A DNA stretch of 11,047 nt from Akkermansiaceae bacterium (lineage in GTDB: Bacteria > Verrucomicrobiota > Verrucomicrobiia > Verrucomicrobiales > Akkermansiaceae). Below, piece by piece: positions 1 to 7,062 of the stretch; the stretch's first letter is position 1; the number at the start of each line of letters is the position of its first letter. A program made the translations under genes and the position numbers. The stretch is from positions 1 through 11,047 of the forward strand of contig JALZWJ010000222.1 in NCBI GenBank assembly GCA_023300065.1, given 5' to 3'. The notes below the pieces were generated by a model. It was not told the DNA's origin. It worked only from the letters and a program-made list of their open reading frames with translations, and ran no database searches.

Positions 1-37
1 TTTCCCCATTTCGAATTTGTTTCGAGTTTCAAAATTT

Positions 38-53
38 AGAAATTAGGATTTCT
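38..53 (+). other. Small inverted repeat in the rhlE leader
   Basis: AGAAAT and ATTTCT form a perfect 6-bp inverted repeat around the tetraloop TAGG, ending 10 bp before the rhlE start codon. It is AT-rich, so a weak hairpin at best. It could lie in the 5' untranslated region, as RNA-helicase mRNAs can carry cold-responsive leaders, but nothing here proves a function and chance is a real alternative. Confidence 0.25.
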
Positions 54-63
54 TCCCACAAAT

Positions 64-1392
64 ATGACATTCGACGAACTCGGCCTCGACCCCCAGATCC
101 TCAGAGCGATCCAAGAAAAAGGCTACACCACACCCTCTCCCATTCAGGCAGAAGCCATCCCCGCCGTCATGGCCGGTGGCGATGTCATGGCTGCCGCCCA
201 AACCGGCACTGGCAAGACCGCTGGCTTCACCCTCCCTCTCCTCGACCGCCTCCTCAAAGGCGAGCGCGCGCGCGATCAACAAGTCCGCACCCTCATCCTC
301 ACCCCCACGCGGGAACTCGCCGCGCAAGTCGCCGAAAGCGTCACCACCTACGGCAAGCACGTCAAACTCTGCTCACACGTCATCTTCGGCGGCGTCCCCA
401 TAGCGCCGCAGATTAAACGGCTCCAACACGGAGCAGACATCGTCATCGCCACCCCCGGCCGCCTCCTGGACCTCATCAACCAAGGGGCCATGAAGTTCGA
501 CCGGCTCGAGGTCCTCATCCTCGATGAAGCGGACCGCATGCTCGACATGGGCTTCATCCACGACCTCAAAAAAATCATCTCAAAGCTCCCTCCAAAACGG
601 CAGAACCTCATGTTCTCCGCCACCTTCTCCGATGACATCCGCAAGCTCGCAAAAGGCCTCATCAACAACCCCACCGAGATCTCCGTCAGCCCAAGAAACT
701 CCGCTGCCGGATCCGTCACCCAATACCTCATCCCCCTCGAAAGAACCCGCAAGGCCGACGCCCTCGTCGAGCTCATAAAGTCCAATAACTGGACCCAAAC
801 CCTCGTCTTCTCCCGCACCAAACACGGAGCCAACCGCCTCGCCACCTACTTCGAAAGCCAAGACATCAGCGCCGTCGCGATCCATGGTAACAAGAGCCAA
901 AACGCCCGCACCAAAGCGCTCAACCAATTTAAGGACGGAAAAGTAAAAGTCCTCTTCGCCACCGACATCGCGGCCCGCGGCATCGACATCGACCAACTCC
1001 CCCAAGTCGTAAACTACGACCTCCCCGAGCAAGCAGAAGACTACGTCCACCGCATCGGCCGCACCGGCCGCGCCGGCTCCAGTGGCCAAGCCATCTCCCT
1101 CGTCTCCGCCGACGAACTCCACCTCCTCGTCGACATCGAGGCCCTTACCAAAAAACTCATCGAACGCCGCACCCTCCCCGGGTTCGAGCCACACACCCCA
1201 CTCCCCGAAGCCGCCCTCGGCGCAAAAGTCCCCCGCCCCCCGAAAAAATCCGGCGGCGAAAGACGCCGCCGAAGTAATAGCGGTGGCGGAAGTGGCGAGC
1301 AACGCCGCGACGGAGGAACAAGAAATGAAGGCGGAGCCAGAAAATCCACCTCATCAAGCAACCGCCGCTCTGGTCAACGCCGCCCGCGCTAG
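64..1392 (+). CDS. rhlE: DEAD-box ATP-dependent RNA helicase, RhlE type
   Basis: This cytoplasmic ATP-dependent RNA helicase of 442 aa unwinds short RNA duplexes; in this family the usual roles are ribosome assembly, RNA decay and cold adaptation. All superfamily 2 motifs are visible in order. These are a Q motif near residues 2-28 (TFDELGL, then SPIQ), Walker A AQTGTGKT (45-52), PTRELA (81-86), TPGR (130-133), DEAD (154-157), SAT (185-187), LVFSRT (247-252), [10 protein letters not shown] (299-308) and [10 protein letters not shown] (329-338). After about residue 390 the protein becomes a basic, low-complexity Arg/Gly/Ser tail, typical of RhlE proteins and likely to bind RNA non-specifically. 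The ATG sits just before the Q motif, so the start is well fixed, although no clear Shine-Dalgarno precedes it. The gene converges on the next gene with only 15 bp between stop codons. Confidence 0.96.
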   Translation: MTFDELGLDPQILRAIQEKGYTTPSPIQAEAIPAVMAGGDVMAAAQTGTGKTAGFTLPLLDRLLKGERARDQQVRTLILTPTRELAAQVAESVTTYGKHVKLCSHVIFGGVPIAPQIKRLQHGADIVIATPGRLLDLINQGAMKFDRLEVLILDEADRMLDMGFIHDLKKIISKLPPKRQNLMFSATFSDDIRKLAKGLINNPTEISVSPRNSAAGSVTQYLIPLERTRKADALVELIKSNNWTQTLVFSRTKHGANRLATYFESQDISAVAIHGNKSQNARTKALNQFKDGKVKVLFATDIAARGIDIDQLPQVVNYDLPEQAEDYVHRIGRTGRAGSSGQAISLVSADELHLLVDIEALTKKLIERRTLPGFEPHTPLPEAALGAKVPRPPKKSGGERRRRSNSGGGSGEQRRDGGTRNEGGARKSTSSSNRRSGQRRPR

Positions 1393-1407
1393 CGACAGCC
1401 GACCTCA

Positions 1408-1887
1408 TCAATCAAACGCACTTTCGTCCTCCTCCAGCCTCTTCAAGGCTTGGACGTCTAGCTGATCTTTCTCTCTCACTGTATTGCTTTTCAGCTCAAT
1501 GAGGCTCTTCTTTGAAGCATAAAGAATTTTCAGCCCCTGAACTTCGAAGATCTCAGCATCCTCCGCCAACTCCAGATAGGACTTACCTGACATCACCGTG
1601 AAAATATCCAACTGACACCCCTCGGTTTCCTCAATGAGCCGAAGCGCCCCTTCTTCCGGCCCAAAATCTTCGAGGCCAAACTCTCTTGCAAAGCCCTCAC
1701 CGTAATCCGCCAATGATTTGAGAAAACGAACCACGTTCGCCTTCTCACAATCGAGAAGGATATCCACGTCTTCCGTCAGTCTCACATACCCCTGCAAACT
1801 CACTGCAATCCCGCCAACCACGACGAAACGGACCTCAGCTCGGCCGAGGCGCACCAACAATTTTTCGAACGAAGCTTCCATCGTCAT
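1408..1887 (-). CDS. Small nucleotidyltransferase-fold protein (AbiEii/DUF6036-like)
   Basis: The 159-aa protein shows the signature of a minimal nucleotidyltransferase fold. VVVGGIAVSLQGY (22-34) carries the Gly-Gly turn, DVD (40-42) supplies the paired metal-binding carboxylates, and D94 in QLDIF is a good third carboxylate. The C-terminal SKKSLIELKS...REKDQLDV segment resembles the helical tail of the AbiEii/DUF6036-type group, in which the Lys and the KDxxD motif recur. Some relatives act as toxins or antitoxins that transfer nucleotides to RNA or protein, while many are uncharacterised. No HEPN partner or AbiEi-like regulator is adjacent. The ATG at 1887 places the GG motif at the usual distance from the N-terminus; a second ATG two codons later is also possible. 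The substrate cannot be read from the sequence. Confidence 0.85.
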   Translation of the reverse strand: MTMEASFEKLLVRLGRAEVRFVVVGGIAVSLQGYVRLTEDVDILLDCEKANVVRFLKSLADYGEGFAREFGLEDFGPEEGALRLIEETEGCQLDIFTVMSGKSYLELAEDAEIFEVQGLKILYASKKSLIELKSNTVREKDQLDVQALKRLEEDESAFD

Positions 1888-2020
1888 AAGGTAGCGGGGT
1901 AGGTTTTCCTCTCAAAAAAGCGGCATTTTTCCGCAGTCCTTCCAAACGATCCAGAGGAGACAAGCTCGAAAGCCGCCCACCCACCTGCTTTCTCACAGGC
2001 TCTTGAAATTTGGAAATCAC
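1835..2020 (-). CDS. Possible 61-aa protein overlapping the nucleotidyltransferase start
   Basis: A 61-codon frame runs into the nucleotidyltransferase gene and overlaps it by 53 bp. It begins with GTG, and the only upstream in-frame room is three codons after a TAA, so GTG is the only start available. Upstream sequence reads GCGGAG directly against the GTG, which is too close for a normal ribosome-binding site. The product is basic and soluble-looking, with LDRLEGLRKNAAFLRG as its most protein-like stretch; I do not recognise it. Codon use resembles the downstream gene. It could be a genuine co-translated small partner, a leader peptide, or chance open frame in the promoter region of the downstream gene. 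Confidence 0.4.
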   Translation of the reverse strand: MISKFQEPVRKQVGGRLSSLSPLDRLEGLRKNAAFLRGKPTPLPYDDGSFVRKIVGAPRPS

Positions 2021-2236
2021 CTCCGCAGCTTATCCCAATGGAAAACAGATTCAAGAAGGTTTGCTACACTCAGCTCTTAACGCAGTCGCTCCGCTTTCAT
2101 TTCCCCCACATCCCCGCCCCGAAGATCCCACGAAACCTTCACCAATAAGCCAAATCCACTCTAGCGAAATACCCTTGGGGCCGCGCACGGCCTCCCACAC
2201 CCCAACAAGCCCACCCAAACACGCTTCAACCGCCTC

Positions 2237-2374
2237 ATGGGAGGAAAAAAACACGGCAACACCCTCACCCCAGAGGAAATCCAACAAGCCCGCGGAGCCG
2301 CCCTCACCCGAGCCAAAAAAATCCTCGCCTGGCACTCTGAGCAAAGCGCCCTCCCAGCCACTGAAGCAGAATAG
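2237..2374 (+). CDS. Possible small hypothetical protein (45 aa)
   Basis: A short frame from ATG encodes a 45-aa hydrophilic peptide with a probable helix (TPEEIQQARGAALTRAKKIL) followed by AWHSEQSALP. Its codons (ACC, CTC, GCC, ATC, CGC, AAA) match the C-ending preference of the clear genes in the window. The overlapping 133-codon frame starting at 2010 is instead Pro/Ser-rich, which is typical of a shadow frame. The frame is open upstream to a TAG at 2162-2164 and that stretch also has good codons, so the gene may be longer with an unusual start, or be the 3' remnant of a decayed gene. No Shine-Dalgarno is visible. I recognise no family. The rest of 2021-2403 shows no other gene. Confidence 0.4.
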   Translation: MGGKKHGNTLTPEEIQQARGAALTRAKKILAWHSEQSALPATEAE

Positions 2375-2403
2375 CCGATCCGCCGTCGCAACACCGAGGG
2401 CCG

Positions 2404-3042
2404 CTATTTAAGATAAGACTCAGCTTGGAAGAGCTCTAGCTTAGGAGTCAGAAAAGCGGAAATCTCCTCAGGCTCTTCGATCACAATTCCCCATGCATCG
2501 ATGAAGAAAACCTTGTTACCAATCCGAGTGATGAACGCGAAGCCATAGCGTTCATCATCGGCGACCTGGAAAGCGAATTTTGAATCATCGCCCCAGGAGA
2601 AAACCGCATCTGCCGGTTCAAGACTGGCGTCTGCTTCGCCGAAATTATTGAAAATCTTTAGGCCCTGCCATTCACCCAAGTAAGAAGCTCGCGCGTCCCC
2701 CCTGTTTAGCTCAACCGTGATGGTGCAGTCGAGGGTCGTTGTCTCGTCGACATAGAGGTAGTAAATCTGGATTGAGCCATCGATGTATTTCTCACAAGAC
2801 CATTCTTCGACTCCAAATGTCCGATCTATTTCGAAAAACTCGGCTGCGTAGTCGATCGTGACGACCGTCTCTTTCTGCGATGGAGTGGGCTCAAATTCGC
2901 GGGCCGTAAAAACAAAGAAAAACCCAAAACCAATCAAGAGCAGAAGGATCCCAAAGATCGATCCAATCACAATGAGAGGGACCTTCCAGCGGGATGACTT
3001 CGGTGGAAGCGGCGGTGATGGCAGAGGTGGCGGTGTGATCAT
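2404..3042 (-). CDS. Proline-rich single-pass membrane protein, unknown function
   Basis: This 212-aa protein has a short N-terminal tail rich in Pro (residues 3-14), a basic SSRWK flank, and one strong transmembrane helix at about 21-46 (VPLIVIGSIF then GILLLLIGFGFF). The remaining roughly 165 residues form an acidic, aromatic-rich domain that looks beta-rich (alternating patterns such as SIQIYYLYV and LDCTITVEL). The basic residues before the helix favour a cytoplasmic N-terminus with the C-terminal domain outside the membrane. Two Cys (in EEWSCEKY and TLDCTI) could form a disulphide there. A 54-aa membrane peptide lies 54 bp upstream on the same strand, so the two are probably co-transcribed. 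Upstream GTGAAAGGCGACGC offers a weak purine-rich ribosome site. I recognise no family and assign no function. Confidence 0.8.
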   Translation of the reverse strand: MITPPPLPSPPLPPKSSRWKVPLIVIGSIFGILLLLIGFGFFFVFTAREFEPTPSQKETVVTIDYAAEFFEIDRTFGVEEWSCEKYIDGSIQIYYLYVDETTTLDCTITVELNRGDARASYLGEWQGLKIFNNFGEADASLEPADAVFSWGDDSKFAFQVADDERYGFAFITRIGNKVFFIDAWGIVIEEPEEISAFLTPKLELFQAESYLK

Positions 3043-3096
3043 GCGTCGCCTTTCACTGTCTCACAAACCTCACGATTTCAAAGACCAATGAGCGAC

Positions 3097-3261
3097 TCAA
3101 CGCGTCAACATCTCCAAGCCTATTGAGATCACGGTCGTGACCACAATATGGCAAACTCCGATGAGCGCAGCTTTCGGCCAATCGACATAGAACCATAGCT
3201 TCAATGCGATGATGATGCAGGCCAAGTAAACCATCCAGAAAGAGGACTTCAAAATCGGCAT
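3097..3261 (-). CDS. Small membrane protein, 54 aa
   Basis: An ATG frame of 54 codons ends in TGA and encodes a peptide with two hydrophobic stretches separated by a short polar turn. The first is about residues 8-26 (FWMVYLACIIIALKLWFYV), the second about 32-48 (ALIGVCHIVVTTVISIG), with DWPK between. The start is preceded by GAGGAAATT, a good Shine-Dalgarno at suitable spacing and one of the clearest in the window. A two-helix membrane hairpin is the likely fold. It sits 54 bp upstream of the single-pass membrane protein on the same strand, suggesting a two-gene envelope operon that diverges from the EF-hand lipoprotein gene. No family is recognised. Confidence 0.7.
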   Translation of the reverse strand: MPILKSSFWMVYLACIIIALKLWFYVDWPKAALIGVCHIVVTTVISIGLEMLTR

Positions 3262-3318
3262 AATTTCCTCAGGGCGATCAAGCTAGGAATTCTTGAGGCC
3301 TATCTTTTTCTTCATGGA

Positions 3319-3330
3319 GGGTTTTAACCC
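3319..3330. repeat. Short inverted repeat in the divergent intergenic region
   Basis: GGGTT and AACCC form a 5-bp perfect inverted repeat separated by TT. It lies between the divergent small membrane protein gene and the EF-hand lipoprotein gene. The 2-nt loop makes an RNA hairpin unlikely; a binding site for a dimeric regulator is conceivable, and so is chance. Confidence 0.2.
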
Positions 3331-3417
3331 GTATTTCACCGAATTAGAGAAGGATTCCACGGATTTTCCTAGAGCCCTCTCGCCGACCACGCCTCACCCT
3401 CCTATTTCCTAACCATT

Positions 3418-3423
3418 TATAAT
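3418..3423 (+). promoter_or_regulatory. Candidate -10 box for the EF-hand lipoprotein gene
   Basis: A perfect TATAAT lies 37 bp before the ATG at 3461 in an AT-rich stretch. A transcript would begin around 3430, giving a leader of about 30 nt. No convincing TTGACA-like -35 box lies 16-18 bp upstream (that stretch is C-rich), so this is a partial match only. Confidence 0.4.
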
Positions 3424-3460
3424 GAATCAAATTTAATGAAAAACGTCCTATTGCTACACT

Positions 3461-3823
3461 ATGAAATTCTCCTCTAAATTCACCGCGCTGAAGACCCTCA
3501 CCCTCACCCTTGCCGGACTTTTAAGTTCCTGCAGCTCTTCTACTCAGAAACAGGGACAACGAGGAAAAATCACGGGAGGGGCCCGCCCCGATGCTGCGAC
3601 CATGTTCCGGACAAGAGACCTCAATAACGACGGTTTCCTAAGTTATGAAGAATTCCAAGCCCGCGCCGCCCGCACGGGTTCTGCTACCGCACGTAAACGG
3701 ACCGCTCCGACCGCCGAAATGGCAAGGAAACGCTTCGCGACGATCGATGCGAACTCAGATCAAAAAATCTCGCTCGCCGAACTGAAGGCTCAGCCTCAGC
3801 GACGACCTAGAAAATCCAGATAG
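3461..3823 (+). CDS. EF-hand calcium-binding lipoprotein
   Basis: This 120-aa exported protein starts with a basic n-region and hydrophobic core (TLTLTLAGL) ending in the lipobox LSSC, with Cys24 as the expected lipidated residue, so it is probably membrane-anchored in the periplasm or on the outer membrane. Two canonical EF-hand loops follow. DLNNDGFLSYEE (53-64) has Asp/Asn/Asp at positions 1, 3 and 5 and Glu at 12. DANSDQKISLAE (96-107) has the same ligands, but its sixth position is Gln rather than the usual Gly. A basic RTGSATARKR linker joins them and the C-terminus is very basic (RRPRKSR). Such short EF-hand proteins are common in Verrucomicrobiota and Planctomycetota and may sense or buffer calcium outside the cytoplasm. 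It is followed 58 bp later by a secreted hydrolase gene on the same strand. No Shine-Dalgarno is visible. Confidence 0.85.
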   Translation: MKFSSKFTALKTLTLTLAGLLSSCSSSTQKQGQRGKITGGARPDAATMFRTRDLNNDGFLSYEEFQARAARTGSATARKRTAPTAEMARKRFATIDANSDQKISLAELKAQPQRRPRKSR

Positions 3824-3881
3824 AGCGTCCCAAGCCGCTCGGTTGACCAAGCATTTTGAATATGACACGCTCATCTTCAAG

Positions 3882-6020
3882 ATGCCTAAACACATTCCAT
3901 TTCTATGGTTCTTAGCCACCAGCGGCCTTTCGTGCTTACCGCTCGCTGGCCAGGCAAACCACCAGGTGCAAACCCACGCTGGATTACGATTCACTGGCCA
4001 CATCGGGGAGCACCAATCGGTGACCCGAGTGAGCACTGAGCAAACCAAAATCTACCTCACCCCAGCGAGTATCCGATCACAGGCTGTGGTGGAACCACGG
4101 GAGAAACCGATCACTTACCGCTTCAACCAAGAGATCGTAAAAGGCCCTAAAAAAGGCTCAGTGTTTCTCGTCATCAAAGATTTTAAGACCGGTAAAATCA
4201 GTGACACTGGAATCACTCAAGTCTCCCTCCTAGATCCTAAACTCGGGCAGCTTCAGTTCCGGGCCGCCATCACCTTGGTGACTCCACAAGTCATTCGCTG
4301 GGAGGGGATCGAATACGATTTTGAACTCAGCTTCGTCCGCCCTGATCTAGCCCGTAAAATGGTGCAGGGAACCATTGTCACCACGGATCCAGCGACCTCC
4401 CTCCGAGCCGCCCGTTTTTACAAACAAGCAGGGCTCTACTCGCAAGGCCTCCAACTTTTAGCTCCACTCGACCAACAAAAACCAGAGGTCAAAGCGGAAT
4501 CATCCAGCCTTCTTAGGCACTATCATCATGAGATTTTCACCTCGGCTGAGATCTTAACAAACCGTGGCTCTCACAAGAAGGCAAAGAGCCTCTTACAGAG
4601 ACTCAAAACGCTCGATCGCGCACCTCTCACCCCAGCTCAGGCAGAGAGGATGGAAGCCATTCTCAAATCATGCGGGGAAGTCGAGACGGGGGAATCGTGG
4701 CTAGCAGATCACCTCCCCGACACCACTCTCCCAGACGCCGCCAACATACGCCTCAGCCAGCTTCTTAAGAAAATAGATCCCCCCCTTCTCGATCAATCCA
4801 CGATCCGCCAACTCACCCATCGCTGGGCTGAGCCGATGTCAGAACTTCAGCTCTCGAACCCTCAGATCAAAGAAGCGGTCGCTCTTGCCAAAGACATTGG
4901 CATTTATTTTTCCAAAGATCAGCCTGATGCCAATACCACCCTCGCAGAACGTTTTGCGGCATCGACTCTACCCAGGGAGCTCTTGGTAAGCATCATCCGC
5001 TATGCTCCGGCACCCGTGGATCAAAGCCTTTTGCGGGGATGGCATCGTATCGAATTTGACCACCCGCGGAGCCAAAAGAAGTTTCATTACTACGTCTCCT
5101 TTCCGCCCGACTTTGACCCATCCACCCCCGCTCCCGCTATTTTCACGATGCACGGGATGAATACCAAAGCGGATGTCATGAGAGTTTACTGGGGGCGGAC
5201 CGCAGACACGCACGGATACATCATGATTAGTCCGGAGTATATTTACGACCGCGAGTTTGGGCTGAAATACATGGACGAAGAAATCTACTCCGTGCACGGC
5301 GCGATCGCTCATGCCTCCCGGACTCTCCCTATCGACTCCTCCCGCATCCTCCTTCAAGGTCATTCACAAGGAGGCCATGCCGCCTGGGAAATGGGAGGGA
5401 TTCTCGCCGACCGACTCAGCGGAGTCGTCCCCATCATCGGCGTGACTTGGCGTGACCAATTCCTCACGAACTACCAAAAAACTCCGCTCTACATCATTGA
5501 CGGCAGTGAAGATGGAGCCGCTCCAAAAATGATTCGCGAGAGCATGCCGAAACTCGCTAAGCACAAGGTAGATGCCACCTACGTAGAATACACTGGTCGG
5601 AAGCATGAAGCCTTTTACGAGGAATACCCTCGTGTCATGCAGTGGGCCCAGAACTATTCCAGAGAACGCATGTCTGAAGTGAAATTAATCGCACTCAGGG
5701 AGAGCGATTTTCGCCGTCGCTGGATCGAAATTCACGAAACCCAATCTCCCCTTCCCGCCGAAAACCCGCAAGGGCTAGAACGAGCCATCGTGACCGGTAA
5801 GGTCCACACCGCCAAAGTCGTTCTCAAAACCAAAAACGTCACGAAGCTCGCCCTTCATATCCCCTTGGACTGGAGCATCTGGAAATCACTCCAAGTGATC
5901 GTAAATGGAAAAAGCCAAAGGGTGAAATTGGCTCACGATTGGACCTACCTTTTGAAAAATGCACACCTAACAGGTGATCGCCATATTCTCTACATGAACC
6001 AAATCATGCTCTCCTTGTAG
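3882..6020 (+). CDS. Secreted alpha/beta-hydrolase (esterase/peptidase-like) with helical N-terminal region
   Basis: The 712-aa protein has a signal peptide (PKHIPFLWFLATSGLSCLPL, probable cleavage after AGQA near residue 25), so it acts outside the cytoplasm. Residues about 30-165 look beta-rich and unrecognised. Residues about 170-300 are helical and TPR-like in spacing (SLRAARFYKQAGLYSQGLQL). The alpha/beta-hydrolase domain spans about 390-595. It has HG at 424-425 (likely oxyanion region), nucleophile Ser495 in GHSQGG, probable catalytic Asp544 in DGSEDGAAP and His575 in RKHEAFYE. A complete triad suggests an active hydrolase of the feruloyl-esterase/PHB-depolymerase/dienelactone-hydrolase-like type; the substrate is unknown. 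A C-terminal tail (about 630-712) looks like a beta domain. I chose the ATG at 3882 over an in-frame TTG at 3843 because it puts the signal peptide at the N-terminus. The next gene starts 4 bp after its stop. Confidence 0.88.
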   Translation: MPKHIPFLWFLATSGLSCLPLAGQANHQVQTHAGLRFTGHIGEHQSVTRVSTEQTKIYLTPASIRSQAVVEPREKPITYRFNQEIVKGPKKGSVFLVIKDFKTGKISDTGITQVSLLDPKLGQLQFRAAITLVTPQVIRWEGIEYDFELSFVRPDLARKMVQGTIVTTDPATSLRAARFYKQAGLYSQGLQLLAPLDQQKPEVKAESSSLLRHYHHEIFTSAEILTNRGSHKKAKSLLQRLKTLDRAPLTPAQAERMEAILKSCGEVETGESWLADHLPDTTLPDAANIRLSQLLKKIDPPLLDQSTIRQLTHRWAEPMSELQLSNPQIKEAVALAKDIGIYFSKDQPDANTTLAERFAASTLPRELLVSIIRYAPAPVDQSLLRGWHRIEFDHPRSQKKFHYYVSFPPDFDPSTPAPAIFTMHGMNTKADVMRVYWGRTADTHGYIMISPEYIYDREFGLKYMDEEIYSVHGAIAHASRTLPIDSSRILLQGHSQGGHAAWEMGGILADRLSGVVPIIGVTWRDQFLTNYQKTPLYIIDGSEDGAAPKMIRESMPKLAKHKVDATYVEYTGRKHEAFYEEYPRVMQWAQNYSRERMSEVKLIALRESDFRRRWIEIHETQSPLPAENPQGLERAIVTGKVHTAKVVLKTKNVTKLALHIPLDWSIWKSLQVIVNGKSQRVKLAHDWTYLLKNAHLTGDRHILYMNQIMLSL

Positions 6021-6024
6021 ATAA

Positions 6025-7026
6025 ATGACACCACCCCGATACATGAGATCTCACTTTTCCTTATTCGCGCGATTCACCTTTGCGTGCCTCTATTTCACCA
6101 GCCTCTCTCTCGCAGGGGAGCAAGAGATCGAGGCTGATAAAAAAGCAAGCCCCTCCATTCTCGGGACTTGGCAAAATATCACGGATCCCTTTGACCTCCG
6201 CGTCTATGAGACTGGGCACCTTTACCAATCTAACAAAAATGGAGAACTCCTCGTCTTACCTGTTTCTCAATATGAAGCCGGCCGCATCATCATCCCCGAT
6301 CTCGGCCCCGCGATGCGCGGTGGTATTGTCATGAAATACACCCTTCACCAAGACCTCCTCACCTTGACCCAAGGAGCCCTCATCATGGATGGTTCACTCA
6401 AAAGAGTGCCACAGATCACGCTCAAAAGAGTGCCGGATGACAAAGCCAACATCTCGCTCAAAGCATCCCCAATTGGCCCCCTCAAAAAAGCCCCTCGTTT
6501 AGACAAAGCGACCGCAGAAAGGCTCAACCAAAATCTCATCACCCGCATGCAGCGTGACCAAGCATCACGGAGCTCAGGAAACTATGGAAAAGAAGCCGTA
6601 GAAGCTCAGACAGACGATTACCTTTGGCTCAAAGAAACCATCGCGAAGCACGGCTGGATCGACGCCAAACGCTTTAGCCCACAAGCCGCGCAAGCCGCCT
6701 TTCTCATCGCCCAACACTGCTTGGACATGAGGTTAAGACTCGCCGCTCAGGAGGGGATCAAGAAAGACATGGAAAGCGGAAGCCCGGTCCACGGCATCCA
6801 TGCTTGGCTCTATGATAGGAACCGCTTGTACTGTCGTGGAAATCAACGCTACGGGACCCACTATCGGCAACTCCCATCCGGTGATATTGAGATCCTGCCC
6901 CTCGAATCAGCTCGCCAGATCGACTCGTGGCGCAGAAAAGCGCGCCAGTCATCGTGGGAATCCCACCAAAAATCTCTCTCTCAATTAGTTCCTAAAAAGC
7001 GCGTGATCATCGCCCCCTCATTATAG
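6025..7026 (+). CDS. Exported DUF6624-like protein
   Basis: The 333-aa protein begins with a signal peptide (hydrophobic core around LFARFTFACLYFTSLSLA, likely cleavage near residue 30); an alternative ATG at 6043 gives the same mature protein. Residues about 44-135 contain SILGTWQN and alternating beta-type segments, suggesting a small barrel-like domain of lipocalin flavour. Residues about 168-305 resemble DUF6624 by remembered pattern: a WLKETIAKHGW helix, AAFLIAQHC with His231, then WLYDRNRL and the RGNQRYGTHY block (271-280). The conserved His, Asp and QxYGT residues hint at an active or binding site, but this family has no established function that I know of. It starts 4 bp after the hydrolase stop, so the two are probably translationally coupled and may act on the same extracytoplasmic process. 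It converges on tadA with 36 bp between. Confidence 0.78.
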   Translation: MTPPRYMRSHFSLFARFTFACLYFTSLSLAGEQEIEADKKASPSILGTWQNITDPFDLRVYETGHLYQSNKNGELLVLPVSQYEAGRIIIPDLGPAMRGGIVMKYTLHQDLLTLTQGALIMDGSLKRVPQITLKRVPDDKANISLKASPIGPLKKAPRLDKATAERLNQNLITRMQRDQASRSSGNYGKEAVEAQTDDYLWLKETIAKHGWIDAKRFSPQAAQAAFLIAQHCLDMRLRLAAQEGIKKDMESGSPVHGIHAWLYDRNRLYCRGNQRYGTHYRQLPSGDIEILPLESARQIDSWRRKARQSSWESHQKSLSQLVPKKRVIIAPSL

Positions 7027-7062
7027 CCCGCGAGTCAGAAACCAGAAATGCCATCCAGAGGG

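Noticed and set aside
580..1302. Long antisense open frame (240 codons) inside rhlE
   Set aside because: Its product is Gly/Val/Glu/Asp-rich low complexity, as expected from reading a C-biased gene backwards; rhlE motifs fully explain this strand.
1408..2020. HEPN/MNT toxin-antitoxin module
   Set aside because: The nucleotidyltransferase fold is present, but no HEPN-length partner or RxxxxH motif is seen in the neighbouring frame.
2061..3460. Decamer TTGCTACACT present at both 2061-2070 and 3451-3460, resembling an extended -10 box
   Set aside because: The second copy abuts the ATG at 3461, so it cannot be that gene's promoter unless translation starts later; the flanks of the two copies do not match, so chance is likely.
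3843..3881. TTG start of the secreted hydrolase at 3843
   Set aside because: It would put 13 polar residues ahead of a normal signal peptide; the ATG at 3882 gives a standard one.
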